This document shows, one piece after another, positions 1-6,577 of a stretch of 8,695 nucleotides of DNA. The notes below the pieces were generated by a model that was given only the letters and a program-made list of their open reading frames with translations, was not told the DNA's origin and ran no database searches. Origin of the DNA: Caldisphaera sp046536515. Its GTDB lineage: Archaea; Thermoproteota; Thermoprotei_A; Sulfolobales; Acidilobaceae. The DNA is taken from positions 1 through 8,695 of the forward strand of contig NZ_JAWDMQ010000051.1 of the NCBI RefSeq assembly GCF_046536515.1, given 5' to 3'. Every line of letters starts with the position of its first letter. Position 1 is the stretch's first letter. Both the position numbers and the translations under genes were made by a program.

Positions 1-461
1 CTAATGCCTCTTCTCCTAAGCCAAGCATTATATTTGAAAGAAGAGTATCTATTATAAAGCCTTTCAGCTAATTGTTTATAATGCAGAGCTCTCTCAATAT
101 GCGTTTCAAACCTATATTCGCTTTTTCTATTACCTACAACTATTTGTTTTTCATTAACATCAACAGCTAGAACGCTTTTAGGATCATACTTAGCTGGCTC
201 AGGCGCACGTTTATATATCTTAAGAATAAACTTACCATCTTTAAGTAACAACCTAGCCTCTTTGTTTTGGTAGCTGTCATATCTCCTATCCAAGCCAATA
301 ATTTTAAGCCTATAGCCTCCCAATAGCTCTACATAATCACCTTTAATTCTATAGCTATGCCCATATGTTAACCAAATCCTAAGATTATTAGCTCTGGGTA
401 TCTTGCCCTTGTCGAGATTCCTAAGCCAAGACTTAGCTATAGCAATAGCCTCTCTAAACAT
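1..461 (-). pseudogene. tnpB: TnpB-family (IS200/IS605 OrfB) remnant, N-terminally truncated, runs off left edge
   Basis: TnpB proteins are RNA-guided RuvC-type nucleases of IS200/IS605 and IS1341 elements. Translating the minus strand from the ATG at 461 gives an uninterrupted frame of 153 codons to the window edge, starting MFREAIAIAKSWLRN. The middle part carries the archaeal OrfB signature DRRYDSYQNKEARL (residues 58-71), then SVLAVDVNEKQ (96-106), the RuvC-I motif with the expected catalytic Asp at residue 101. Full-length relatives have further N-terminal sequence before the helix at residues 3-14. Here the frame is closed by a TGA at 501-503, with no start codon between it and ATG 461, and the DNA beyond about 505 is AT-rich and noncoding. 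I therefore read it as a 5'-truncated copy. The zinc-finger C-terminus, if present, lies outside the window. No TnpA is visible. Confidence 0.75.
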
Positions 462-475
462 GAGAAAGGATTCAG

Positions 476-493
476 CCCATCCTTTATGCCGGG
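476..493 (-). repeat. Degenerate hairpin at the truncated edge of the tnpB remnant
   Basis: Read on the minus strand this is TCCCGGCATAAAGGATGGGC. CAT pairs with ATG around the loop AAAGG, and an outer CC pairs with GG past a two-base bulge. The surrounding CTGACCTCC...TAAAGG...GAATCC layout resembles, from memory, the subterminal hairpins of archaeal IS200/IS605 elements (CCCGCCCTAAAGGGCGGG type) in worn form. It sits exactly where the TnpB frame loses its N-terminal part, so it may mark an old element end or deletion junction. The assignment as an IS end is inference. Confidence 0.35.
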
Positions 494-576
494 AAGGAGG
501 TCAGCATAATGAATTATAATAATTCTTTTCTTATTAAAAAAGATTCTTAAAAGATAAAGTCAAGTTTAAGGATAGA

Positions 577-586
577 TTTTTATTTA
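577..586 (+). promoter_or_regulatory. Putative TATA box for the DUF47-endA pair
   Basis: The sequence TTTTTATTTA is centred about 25 bases before a purine-rich stretch that contains a ribosome-binding site, AAGGAG (606-611). That site lies 8 bases before the GTG at 620. A transcript starting near 605 would have a very short leader. The A/T richness of the whole gap makes the exact box uncertain. Confidence 0.35.
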
Positions 587-619
587 ATTCAAATCACGTA
601 TAGAGAAGGAGAGAAAAGG

Positions 620-1306
620 GTGCAAATCATGGCAATTGACAGTATATCTAAAATTACTTTAATTGAAGTATTGCAAAATATGGCCCAAGATATTCAAAAT
701 ATATCTGCTACACTATTAACTAAAATGCATGAAAATGCAACAAATGAATATATAGAAAAATTTTACAGACAAGATCTAATGTCGGTAAAAGACAGAATTT
801 CAAGAAATAAAGATAGGATATTTGATTACTTAGCAAGTGGCAGATTGGAATTAATTTCCTATAAGGAATTTTATATAAATTCCTCTCTTCAAATGGAATG
901 TGCTATTAGTAAATTAGAAGCAGGCATTTATAGATTATTACTTTCATATAGTATTGATAAAAATAATGATAGTGAAGTTCGTAAAACGATAGAAGGTTTA
1001 ATTGGAGAAATATACAGTTCTTCTCAATCATTGGTTGATCTTTTAAGGTCAATATCTACTGGAACCAAAGGTAACTCAGAAAAAAGAAAGATCATAGAAG
1101 AAAGGTTTAATAAAATAAGTGAATCAGAAGGAAGAGGGGATATCATATATAGAGAAGGCCTAGCAAGAGTTTTAGTAAAATACTCAAACACTCCTTCAAG
1201 GCTAATATCATTTAAAGAAACAATTGAATATCTTGAAGATTGCATAGATTGTATATATAATGCATCTGTTTATATAAAATTAATAGGGTTCAGTGGGCTA
1301 GCATAA
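620..1306 (+). CDS. DUF47/PhoU-like all-helical protein
   Basis: This 228-residue protein has no signal peptide or membrane segment and reads as almost entirely amphipathic helix. The C-terminal third best shows the family. DIIYREGLARVL (about 175-186), then SFKETIEYLEDCIDCIYNAS, follows the DUF47 pattern of an acidic/aromatic helix, a short linker, and a final helix with regularly spaced Asp/Glu. DUF47 proteins are PhoU relatives that bind metals through acidic residues and usually accompany Pit-type phosphate transporters. No transporter is present here, so the substrate link is unsupported. GTG at 620 is chosen because AAGGAG lies 8 bases upstream; ATG at 629 is the alternative. The stop codon TAA shares one base with the start of the splicing endonuclease gene, so the two are probably translated from one mRNA. 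Family assignment is moderate. Confidence 0.6.
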   Translation: MQIMAIDSISKITLIEVLQNMAQDIQNISATLLTKMHENATNEYIEKFYRQDLMSVKDRISRNKDRIFDYLASGRLELISYKEFYINSSLQMECAISKLEAGIYRLLLSYSIDKNNDSEVRKTIEGLIGEIYSSSQSLVDLLRSISTGTKGNSEKRKIIEERFNKISESEGRGDIIYREGLARVLVKYSNTPSRLISFKETIEYLEDCIDCIYNASVYIKLIGFSGLA

Positions 1307-1851
1307 TGCCGATTAAAGCTTTTTTTATTAATGGAGTAGTAATTATAAACAATATAGAAGATTCAAGAAAGGTATATTTTTCAGGATATTTTGGAAAACC
1401 CATAAATGCTGAGAAAGTTAAGGTAGATACTGATATTACGTCTCCTTTAATATTAAATTCATTCGAGGCTTTATATTTAATTGAGAAGGGTTTAATAGAT
1501 TTATATTATGATAATAAAAAAGTTGAAAGTCTAGATGAAGCTAAGAAAATCTTAAATATAACAGATAGAAGAGAAAAGCAGTATATTATTTATAGGGATT
1601 TAAGAAATAAGAATTTAAAAGTAAGATCTGGACTTAAGTATGGTTCAGATTTTGTTGCATATAGGTTAGGTCCGGGTTTGGAGCATGCACCATTTATAAT
1701 ACATTATCATGACATAGACGAAAAGTTTGATCCAATAGAATTGGTAAGATCTGGAAGGCTAAGTCATAGTGTAAAGAAAGACTTTATAATATCTTCTCTT
1801 AAAGATAAAAATAAAACAATATACATAATATTTAAATGGTTTAAACCGTAA
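1306..1851 (+). CDS. endA: tRNA-splicing endonuclease, catalytic subunit
   Basis: EndA cuts the bulge-helix-bulge at intron-exon junctions of precursor tRNAs (and rRNAs) in archaea. The 181-residue length matches the single-unit archaeal subunit. The N-terminal domain occupies roughly residues 1-85 and the nuclease domain 90-181. The nuclease domain contains LKYGSDFVAYRLGPGLEHAPF (110-130), with catalytic Tyr119 and His127, and GRLSHSVKK (150-158), with catalytic Lys158. It ends in the typical IFKWFKP. The Tyr-His spacing of eight residues is short, as in crenarchaeal enzymes. Those enzymes work as a heterotetramer with a separate structural subunit, which is not encoded in this window. The start ATG overlaps the preceding stop by one base (TAATG), suggesting translational coupling with the DUF47-like gene. 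Confidence in the function is high. Confidence 0.95.
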   Translation: MPIKAFFINGVVIINNIEDSRKVYFSGYFGKPINAEKVKVDTDITSPLILNSFEALYLIEKGLIDLYYDNKKVESLDEAKKILNITDRREKQYIIYRDLRNKNLKVRSGLKYGSDFVAYRLGPGLEHAPFIIHYHDIDEKFDPIELVRSGRLSHSVKKDFIISSLKDKNKTIYIIFKWFKP

Positions 1852-1898
1852 TATATAATAGGGTAAACCAGAAAACGTAGTCATAAATATATGAGGTG
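1852..1898 (+). promoter_or_regulatory. Putative promoter and strong Shine-Dalgarno before the cysteine-rich gene
   Basis: TATATAATA (1852-1860) directly follows the endA stop. A transcript starting about 26 bases after its centre would begin near 1882. TGAGGTG (1892-1898) matches the complement of the archaeal 16S rRNA 3' end and lies six bases before TTG 1905. This site decides the start codon: the more upstream GTG (1896) lies inside it and is unlikely to be used. Confidence 0.4.
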
Positions 1899-1904
1899 TA
1901 TGTA

Positions 1905-2318
1905 TTGGTATCAAATATATCAGGCCCGTCAAGGCAAGGGCATGACCAAAGAGACCAAAATAAAAATGATTTGGGTGTGCAGCAAAGCAGGGAAATTAAA
2001 CCAAGACCTATTGGAGATAAATGTAATCCTCTTTGTCCGTTTTTCAAATGTGGTCAGAAGGCCTTGAGGTTTTCAACAGATCATTATAGGGGTAGACCAA
2101 TAAAAGTAGCTATGTGCGCTTGGATCGGAGACAAATGCATAGGCGCATCTTGCAGATATGCATATTGTGAAAAGAAGGCTATGTTACCTGATGGTAGATG
2201 TGCATTTGCTGTTGAAAACCAACCAAAGAAAATGAAATCATTTGAAGAAGAGTTGAGCGAAGTAGATGATATAGATTTACCAGATGGATTTAAGAGCCTT
2301 CCAAAGAAGAAGATTTAG
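1905..2318 (+). CDS. Eight-cysteine protein of unknown function, probable metal binding
   Basis: I do not recognise this family. The 137-residue product (from TTG 1905; 140 from GTG 1896) has three parts. A polar, probably disordered N-terminus runs to about residue 35. A cysteine-rich core holds Cys40, 44, 49, 71, 78, 83, 88 and 99. A charged tail begins near 105, with an acidic patch (EEELSEVDDIDLPD) and a lysine-rich end. The spacing CxxxCxxxxC, then CxxxxxxCxxxxCxxxxC, does not fit a standard ferredoxin or CxxC zinc ribbon but could hold zinc or an Fe-S cluster. It follows endA on the same strand after a gap of about 50 bases, so a role near RNA processing is possible but unproven. Its 3' end overlaps the convergent ubiX gene by 29 bases. 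Confidence 0.7.
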   Translation: MVSNISGPSRQGHDQRDQNKNDLGVQQSREIKPRPIGDKCNPLCPFFKCGQKALRFSTDHYRGRPIKVAMCAWIGDKCIGASCRYAYCEKKAMLPDGRCAFAVENQPKKMKSFEEELSEVDDIDLPDGFKSLPKKKI

Positions 2319-2904
2319 GATCCCACCTTTTATAAAAATTATTTTGTATATTTAATGCATCTAATATTTTTCCTACCATAAAATTTATCATGTCATCAAT
2401 GCTGCTCTTATTTGAATAAAATCCAGGAGATAAAGGCATTATTATACCACCATATCTTGAGATTTTTAATAAGTTAATTAGTTCTGATGTTCCCAAAGGT
2501 GTTTCTCTAAATGCTATTACTAAAGGTCTTTTTAATCTGAGATGAGCTAATGCTGCCCTTGATACCAAGTTCATAGGAATTCCATTTGCAATTAATCCAA
2601 CAGTTTTCATACTGGCTGGGCATATTACCATACACTTTGATATATTACTTGAGCTAGCAAGTGGGGAATTAAAGTTATTTTCATCATATACTTCTCCATA
2701 GCTCCTTAAAATTTTTATATAAACGTCTTCACTAATACCTTCTTCTGCCTTTGCTACTTCTATTGAACCTTTAGAATATATTATTCCTTTTATGTTAATC
2801 TTTAATTTATTAATAGCGTCTAGTAATTTAATTCCATATATAATTCCGCTTGCACCTGTTAATGCAACGCTAATGCTTTCGCAACTCATCAAGGACAACT
2901 CCAT
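2290..2904 (-). CDS. ubiX: UbiX-type flavin prenyltransferase
   Basis: UbiX attaches a dimethylallyl group to FMN, making the prenylated cofactor used by UbiD-family decarboxylases. The 204-residue sequence has the family's order of motifs: the flavin-phosphate loop LTGASG (15-20), PLASSSN (81-87), ICPASMKTVGLIANGI (94-109), NLVSRAA (112-118), RETPL (133-137), GGIIMPLSPGFY (152-163), SIDDM (168-172) and KRW (192-194). The usual SGS-type motif appears here as SSSN. ATG at 2904 is preferred because a TATA box about 25 bases upstream predicts a leaderless message. ATG at 2889 would give a more standard UbiX N-terminus but needs a leader without a clear ribosome-binding site. No UbiD partner is in the window, so the downstream pathway is unknown. 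Confidence 0.9.
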   Translation of the reverse strand: MELSLMSCESISVALTGASGIIYGIKLLDAINKLKINIKGIIYSKGSIEVAKAEEGISEDVYIKILRSYGEVYDENNFNSPLASSSNISKCMVICPASMKTVGLIANGIPMNLVSRAALAHLRLKRPLVIAFRETPLGTSELINLLKISRYGGIIMPLSPGFYSNKSSIDDMINFMVGKILDALNIQNNFYKRWDPKSSSLEGS

Positions 2905-2924
2905 TTGTGTTTTTAATGTTCCCC

Positions 2925-2934
2925 TTATATATTA
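2925..2934. promoter_or_regulatory. Shared bidirectional TATA box between ubiX and the aldolase gene
   Basis: TTATATATTA reads as a TATA box on both strands (TAATATATAA on the minus). Its centre is about 24 bases before ATG 2953 on the plus strand and about 25 before ATG 2904 on the minus strand. Both distances fit leaderless transcription, and neither start codon has a convincing ribosome-binding site. One TBP site could therefore serve two divergent genes. Confidence 0.55.
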
Positions 2935-2952
2935 TTAAAAAAGGGATTAAAA

Positions 2953-3789
2953 ATGAATAAGTATGAGGGTATTAGTTATTCTAATGTTGGAGTAAAAGTT
3001 AGGCTAAGCAGAATTTTAAAGAATGATAGGGTAGTTATATTTGCATTTGATCACGGATTAGAGCACGGACCTAGCGATTTCCAAGAAGACAGATATTTAG
3101 CGAAAACGATTTTAGAAAAGGTTGTAAGGGCTGGAGTAGATGCTATTATGTTGTTGCCAGGAATGGCAAGGTTAACATATGATTTATGGGCTAATAAAGT
3201 TTCATTAATTGTTAAGTTAACGGGAAAAAGTGATATTAGACCGCCTGAGAAACATTATTTACAATCAGTTTTGGGCACTGTTGAAGGAGCAATATCTTTA
3301 GGAGCTGATGCAATAGCAGCAACAGTATATTGGGGTAGTGATTATGAAAATGAAATGATATCAAGCTGGTATGAAATAAAGGAAAGTGCTAACTATTATG
3401 GGATGCCTTTATTACAACTTGCATATCCAAGAGGATCCACAATAAAGAACAGGTATGACCCTCAAATTGTTATGTATGGTGCCAGAGCAGCGGCAGAAAC
3501 TGGAGCAGACCTTATAAAAACATATTATACCGGAAACAAGGAAACTTTTTCAAAGGTTGTTGAAATGGCTCAAGGAGTACCAGTAGTGATGAGCGGGGGA
3601 GCTGTAAGGGAAAAGCCTATAGAATTTCTGGAAGATGTCTATAATGTTATATTGGCTGGAGGTAGTGGGGTAGCTGTAGGAAGGAATGTATTTAGAAGTA
3701 ACAACATAGAGGGTATGGCAAGAGCTGTAATGAAAGTAGTTCATGATAATAAAACTCCGGAAGAAGCAGCTAAAGAACTAGAAAAATAA
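2953..3789 (+). CDS. fbaB: Archaeal class I fructose-bisphosphate aldolase (DhnA/FbaB family)
   Basis: This family of (beta/alpha)8 barrels uses a Schiff-base lysine to cleave or form fructose 1,6-bisphosphate. The 278-residue product has AFDHGLEHGP at residues 31-40, the hallmark of true archaeal aldolases. It also has YPRGS (158-162), ADLIKTYYTGN (185-195) with the probable Schiff-base Lys189, and the phosphate-binding segments MSGGA (213-217) and VAVGRNVF (240-247). The related 2-amino-3,7-dideoxy-heptulosonate synthases share the fold but usually lack the EHGP form of the first motif, so aldolase is favoured. The N-terminus (residues 1-15) has extra sequence ahead of the barrel. The gene appears leaderless. 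A sugar kinase gene follows after 64 bases on the same strand, consistent with a hexose-phosphate function. Confidence 0.87.
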   Translation: MNKYEGISYSNVGVKVRLSRILKNDRVVIFAFDHGLEHGPSDFQEDRYLAKTILEKVVRAGVDAIMLLPGMARLTYDLWANKVSLIVKLTGKSDIRPPEKHYLQSVLGTVEGAISLGADAIAATVYWGSDYENEMISSWYEIKESANYYGMPLLQLAYPRGSTIKNRYDPQIVMYGARAAAETGADLIKTYYTGNKETFSKVVEMAQGVPVVMSGGAVREKPIEFLEDVYNVILAGGSGVAVGRNVFRSNNIEGMARAVMKVVHDNKTPEEAAKELEK

Positions 3790-3853
3790 TTTATTAATTA
3801 TTTGAATAGCATGTTTTTAAATGTTTAGTTTATCTGTTTAGAAGGGAGTAAAC

Positions 3854-4813
3854 ATGTCAAATTCAAAAACAATAGATATAACATCAGTTGGTCATGCATT
3901 AATGGATTTGAGGTTTATTGTAGAGAAGTTTGCTAGTCCAGATGAAGAAGCAGATATATTGGAACAATCAACAGGTCCGGGCGGCTCTGCAGTTAATGTA
4001 GCCTTAAATGTAAGGAAGCTAGGTGGAAACTCAGCCATATTAACCAAGGTTGGTTTGGATACTTTTGGGAGATCAATAGTTGAAGATTTAATGAAGTCTA
4101 AGGTAGATATTTCAGGGCTTAAGATATGCTTCGGAGAAACGGGCTTTTCAATAGTTATGATAGATCGATCAGGGAACATTTCAATATATGGGTATAAAGG
4201 TTGTGCGGAAAAGCTTGAGCCAAAAGATATTGATAATGAAGTTATCTCTAAATCAAAAGTTATACATATAGCTAGCTTAAGGCCTGACACATCTATTAAA
4301 GCTTCAATTGTGGCTAAGGAAAACGAATCATTAGTTTCATGGGACCCTGGAAGAAGGCTTAGTATGAGAGGACTTAAAGAATTAAGAGGATTAATAAAAC
4401 TGGTTGATATAATAATGTTAAATGAACAGGAATGTAAAAACTTAACGGGTTTAGATAATCCTGAGAAATGTAGTCAAACACTTAAAACTATTGGACCCGA
4501 GAATGTCATAGTTAAAATGGGTCCTAAAGGAATTTATGCAAATACGAATGATTTTGTTGGTTATATGCCAGCATTTAAGGTAAAAGAGATTAGGGATTCA
4601 ACAGGTAGTGGAGATGCATTTGCAGCGGCTTATTTGCTAAGCTTAACTAGGGGAATGAAAACGGTAGAATCATTAGAGTTTGCTCAGGCAGTAGCTGCTT
4701 TAAAGGTTACTAGATTAGGTGCAAATGCGATACCTACACAGGAAGAAGCTATGGAATTCATTAAAAAACAAAAGGAATTAAGAGAAGAAAATCAAACTGG
4801 TACAAATTCATAG
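3854..4813 (+). CDS. PfkB (ribokinase)-family sugar kinase
   Basis: The 319-residue protein has both PfkB signatures: TGPGGSAVNVALNVRKLGG (40-58) near the N-terminus and RDSTGSGDAFAAAYL (247-261), the anion hole with catalytic Asp254. DITSVGHALMDL (8-19) is the usual first strand and substrate-lid entry, and LNEQEC (189-194) is the conserved NxxE-type motif. The family phosphorylates fructose 6-phosphate, 2-keto-3-deoxygluconate, ribose or nucleosides, and sequence alone does not separate these. Position after an FBP aldolase gene makes an ATP-dependent phosphofructokinase role attractive, but that is inference. GGGAG (3844-3848) lies five bases before the ATG. The last 22 bases overlap the convergent DUF35 gene, and the C-terminus is a polar tail. 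Confidence 0.85.
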   Translation: MSNSKTIDITSVGHALMDLRFIVEKFASPDEEADILEQSTGPGGSAVNVALNVRKLGGNSAILTKVGLDTFGRSIVEDLMKSKVDISGLKICFGETGFSIVMIDRSGNISIYGYKGCAEKLEPKDIDNEVISKSKVIHIASLRPDTSIKASIVAKENESLVSWDPGRRLSMRGLKELRGLIKLVDIIMLNEQECKNLTGLDNPEKCSQTLKTIGPENVIVKMGPKGIYANTNDFVGYMPAFKVKEIRDSTGSGDAFAAAYLLSLTRGMKTVESLEFAQAVAALKVTRLGANAIPTQEEAMEFIKKQKELREENQTGTNS

Positions 4814-5331
4814 GTTAAATATCCTTCGGGTTCTCTCTTAACTATTTCAAGCTTAACTTTCATTCCTATCCTTAATTTCTTAGGATCTGTTTCTCTGACC
4901 CATGCCAATACTTGAACTCCATTTGAGAGCTTAGCTATTCCTACAGTATAGTCATTATAATGTGAAAAGCTGAAAGGCTTTGTAGTAATTATGGTATATG
5001 TTGTTAATTCTCCATCTTTTGGTAATTCAACCCATTCAACTTCGCTATCTAATGAAGAAGGACAGTCAACTTGTGGTGGGAATAGTATTTCTCCAGTTTT
5101 AACGCATTTTGTAGCCAATAATTTTCCTTCGGATAGTGACTCAAAAAACTTTCTAGTTTTTTCAACACTTATCATGAACTTAAGCGTTAACTCTCTCTGA
5201 TCATACCAAATTGCTACATTAGTCTTTGGATCTACTATCATAGGTAATCCTACACTTGATTTCATAGTGTTTGCAAAAGATTCCATTTGCTTTAAGAATT
5301 CTATTGCTTCCTCTTTCTGAGATTTAGGCAT
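4792..5331 (-). CDS. DUF35 OB-fold protein, thiolase partner, with degenerate zinc ribbon
   Basis: DUF35 proteins pair with thiolases. In methanogenic archaea one bridges acetoacetyl-CoA thiolase and HMG-CoA synthase, and others accompany SCPx-type thiolases in acyl-CoA breakdown. ATG 5331 (179 residues) is chosen because TGAGGTGAT (5336-5344) lies four bases upstream; GTG 5340 lies within that site. A helical N-terminus precedes the ribbon at about 70-95, which reads KCVKTGEILFPPQVDCPSS. Only Cys76 and Cys90 remain; the other two expected cysteines are Thr79 and Ser93. The C-terminal OB fold (about 97-179) includes TTYTIITT, YTVGIAKLSNGVQVLAWV and IGMKVKLEI. The gene begins 10 bases after the thiolase stop, and the ribosome-binding site overlaps that stop, so the two are coupled. 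HMG-CoA synthase is absent here. Confidence 0.87.
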   Translation of the reverse strand: MPKSQKEEAIEFLKQMESFANTMKSSVGLPMIVDPKTNVAIWYDQRELTLKFMISVEKTRKFFESLSEGKLLATKCVKTGEILFPPQVDCPSSLDSEVEWVELPKDGELTTYTIITTKPFSFSHYNDYTVGIAKLSNGVQVLAWVRETDPKKLRIGMKVKLEIVKREPEGYLTYEFVPV

Positions 5332-5341
5332 ATCTATCACC

Positions 5342-6532
5342 TCAATCTTTAGGTTTATCTAATCCCAATATTGTTACGTAGGCATAATGACCTGTTCCCC
5401 CGACATTATGGGCAATTGCTCTTCCATTTTTTATTGTGGCTTGCCTTCCTTTGTCAGCTTTGTTTAATAATTGCTTAGAAAGCTCTGCCACCATGCTTAC
5501 GCCAGTAGCTCCTATAGGATGTCCTTTTGCCTTTAAGCCACCGCTCAGGTTAACTGGTATTAAACCTCCTATGTACGTTTGTCCCTCCTTAACTAGCTTA
5601 TATCCTTCTCCTCTCTTTACAAATCCTAGATCTTCGTATGCCATTATTTCTGCAATTGTAAAACAATCATGAACTTCAGCCACATCAAAGTATTTTGCAG
5701 TGTTCTCATTTTCTAAACCTGCTTTTTTATATGCCATTTTTGCAGCTATGCTTGCAGCTTCCAAACCTGTAAAGTCATTTCTCTTTGATAAGTTTGCACT
5801 TCCTGAGGCAGCACCTACAGAATGTATCCATACGGGTGAGTCAGTTATTTTCTTAGCTACTTCTTCGCTTGCTAGTATAACAGCTGCGCTTCCATCAGTT
5901 ATAGGCGAAGCGTCAAAGAGCTTTAGAGGCCATGCTATATATCTGCTGTTCATGCAAGTTGGTAAATCTATCTTTCTTTGGAACTGAGCTTTCGGATTAA
6001 AGCTTGCATAATAATGGTTCTTTATAGCAACCTGGCATAAATCTTCTTCTGTAGCACCATATTTTGACATATAGGCTGTTGCATATAATGCGTAATATCC
6101 TGGAAATGTAAGGCCGAAATTTTCAAATTCCCAGAAGTAGTTCCCGGCTCTGCCTATAAATTCGACCACAGTAGGAGTAGGGCTTTCGTTCATTTTCTCC
6201 ACTCCTACTGCCATAGCTATATCAACCTGACCTGATGATACTGCATTGTATGCATTGTATACAGCTGAACTACCGCTTGCGCAAGCTGCTTCTACCCTAT
6301 ACAGGGGCTTGCCGGTAAGGCCTGCATATTCTGAAACAACAACAGCTGGTAGAGGTTCTCCGCTCCAGCCTCCTACATTGGAAACTGAAACGTATTCAAC
6401 ATCTTTTGCTTCTAGATTTGCGCTCTCAAATGCCTGCTTTATTGACTCCCATGCAAGTTCCGCTATATTTACATCATTTCTTATTCCAAATTTCGAATGA
6501 CCTATACCTACAACAGCTACCTTTCTTCCCAC
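5342..6532 (-). CDS. Thiolase (acetyl-CoA acetyltransferase / SCPx-type)
   Basis: Thiolases join or split acyl-CoA by Claisen chemistry. The 396-residue product (from GTG 6532) opens GRKVAVVGIGHSKFG. It carries the nucleophilic cysteine in VEAACASGSSA (Cys84), the substrate-loop region DGSAAV, and GHPIGATG with His338. At the C-terminus it has AHNVGGTGHYAY where bacterial biosynthetic thiolases have a catalytic cysteine. Absence of that cysteine is usual for archaeal and SCPx-like members. GTG 6532 is chosen because GAGGTG (6539-6544) lies six bases upstream; the other GTG (6541) lies inside that site. The downstream DUF35 gene is the expected partner. Whether the pair makes acetoacetyl-CoA for mevalonate or degrades fatty acids cannot be told from the sequence, because neither HMG-CoA synthase nor other beta-oxidation genes are adjacent. 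Confidence 0.92.
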   Translation of the reverse strand: MGRKVAVVGIGHSKFGIRNDVNIAELAWESIKQAFESANLEAKDVEYVSVSNVGGWSGEPLPAVVVSEYAGLTGKPLYRVEAACASGSSAVYNAYNAVSSGQVDIAMAVGVEKMNESPTPTVVEFIGRAGNYFWEFENFGLTFPGYYALYATAYMSKYGATEEDLCQVAIKNHYYASFNPKAQFQRKIDLPTCMNSRYIAWPLKLFDASPITDGSAAVILASEEVAKKITDSPVWIHSVGAASGSANLSKRNDFTGLEAASIAAKMAYKKAGLENENTAKYFDVAEVHDCFTIAEIMAYEDLGFVKRGEGYKLVKEGQTYIGGLIPVNLSGGLKAKGHPIGATGVSMVAELSKQLLNKADKGRQATIKNGRAIAHNVGGTGHYAYVTILGLDKPKD

Positions 6533-6567
6533 TTTATACACCTCTGTATTAAATAATTAAATGAGCG

Positions 6568-6577
6568 TTTATATTCT
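6568..6577 (-). promoter_or_regulatory. Putative TATA box of the thiolase-DUF35 operon
   Basis: On the minus strand this reads GAATATAAAC. Its centre predicts a start near 6547, giving a leader of about 15 bases that includes the GAGGTG site at 6539-6544 ahead of GTG 6532. Its core, TATAAACG, is repeated twice farther upstream (6613-6620 and 6678-6685 on the same strand). These could be additional promoters or binding sites. Confidence 0.5.

Noticed and set aside
1024..1245. Minus-strand open frame inside the DUF47-like gene
   Set aside because: It lies wholly inside a better supported gene, has no family resemblance, no ribosome-binding site, and mirrors the other strand's codons.
2953..3789. 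Aldolase gene considered as 2-amino-3,7-dideoxy-heptulosonate synthase (archaeal aromatic pathway)
   Set aside because: The DHGLEHGP motif and overall pattern fit true archaeal FBP aldolase better, and no other aromatic-pathway gene is adjacent.
3892..4290. 132-codon minus-strand frame inside the sugar kinase gene
   Set aside because: It is the antisense of the clear PfkB N-terminal domain and shows no domain of its own.
5436..6500. Several plus-strand frames of 78-95 codons inside the thiolase gene
   Set aside because: All are antisense to conserved thiolase motifs, with no promoter or ribosome-binding site.
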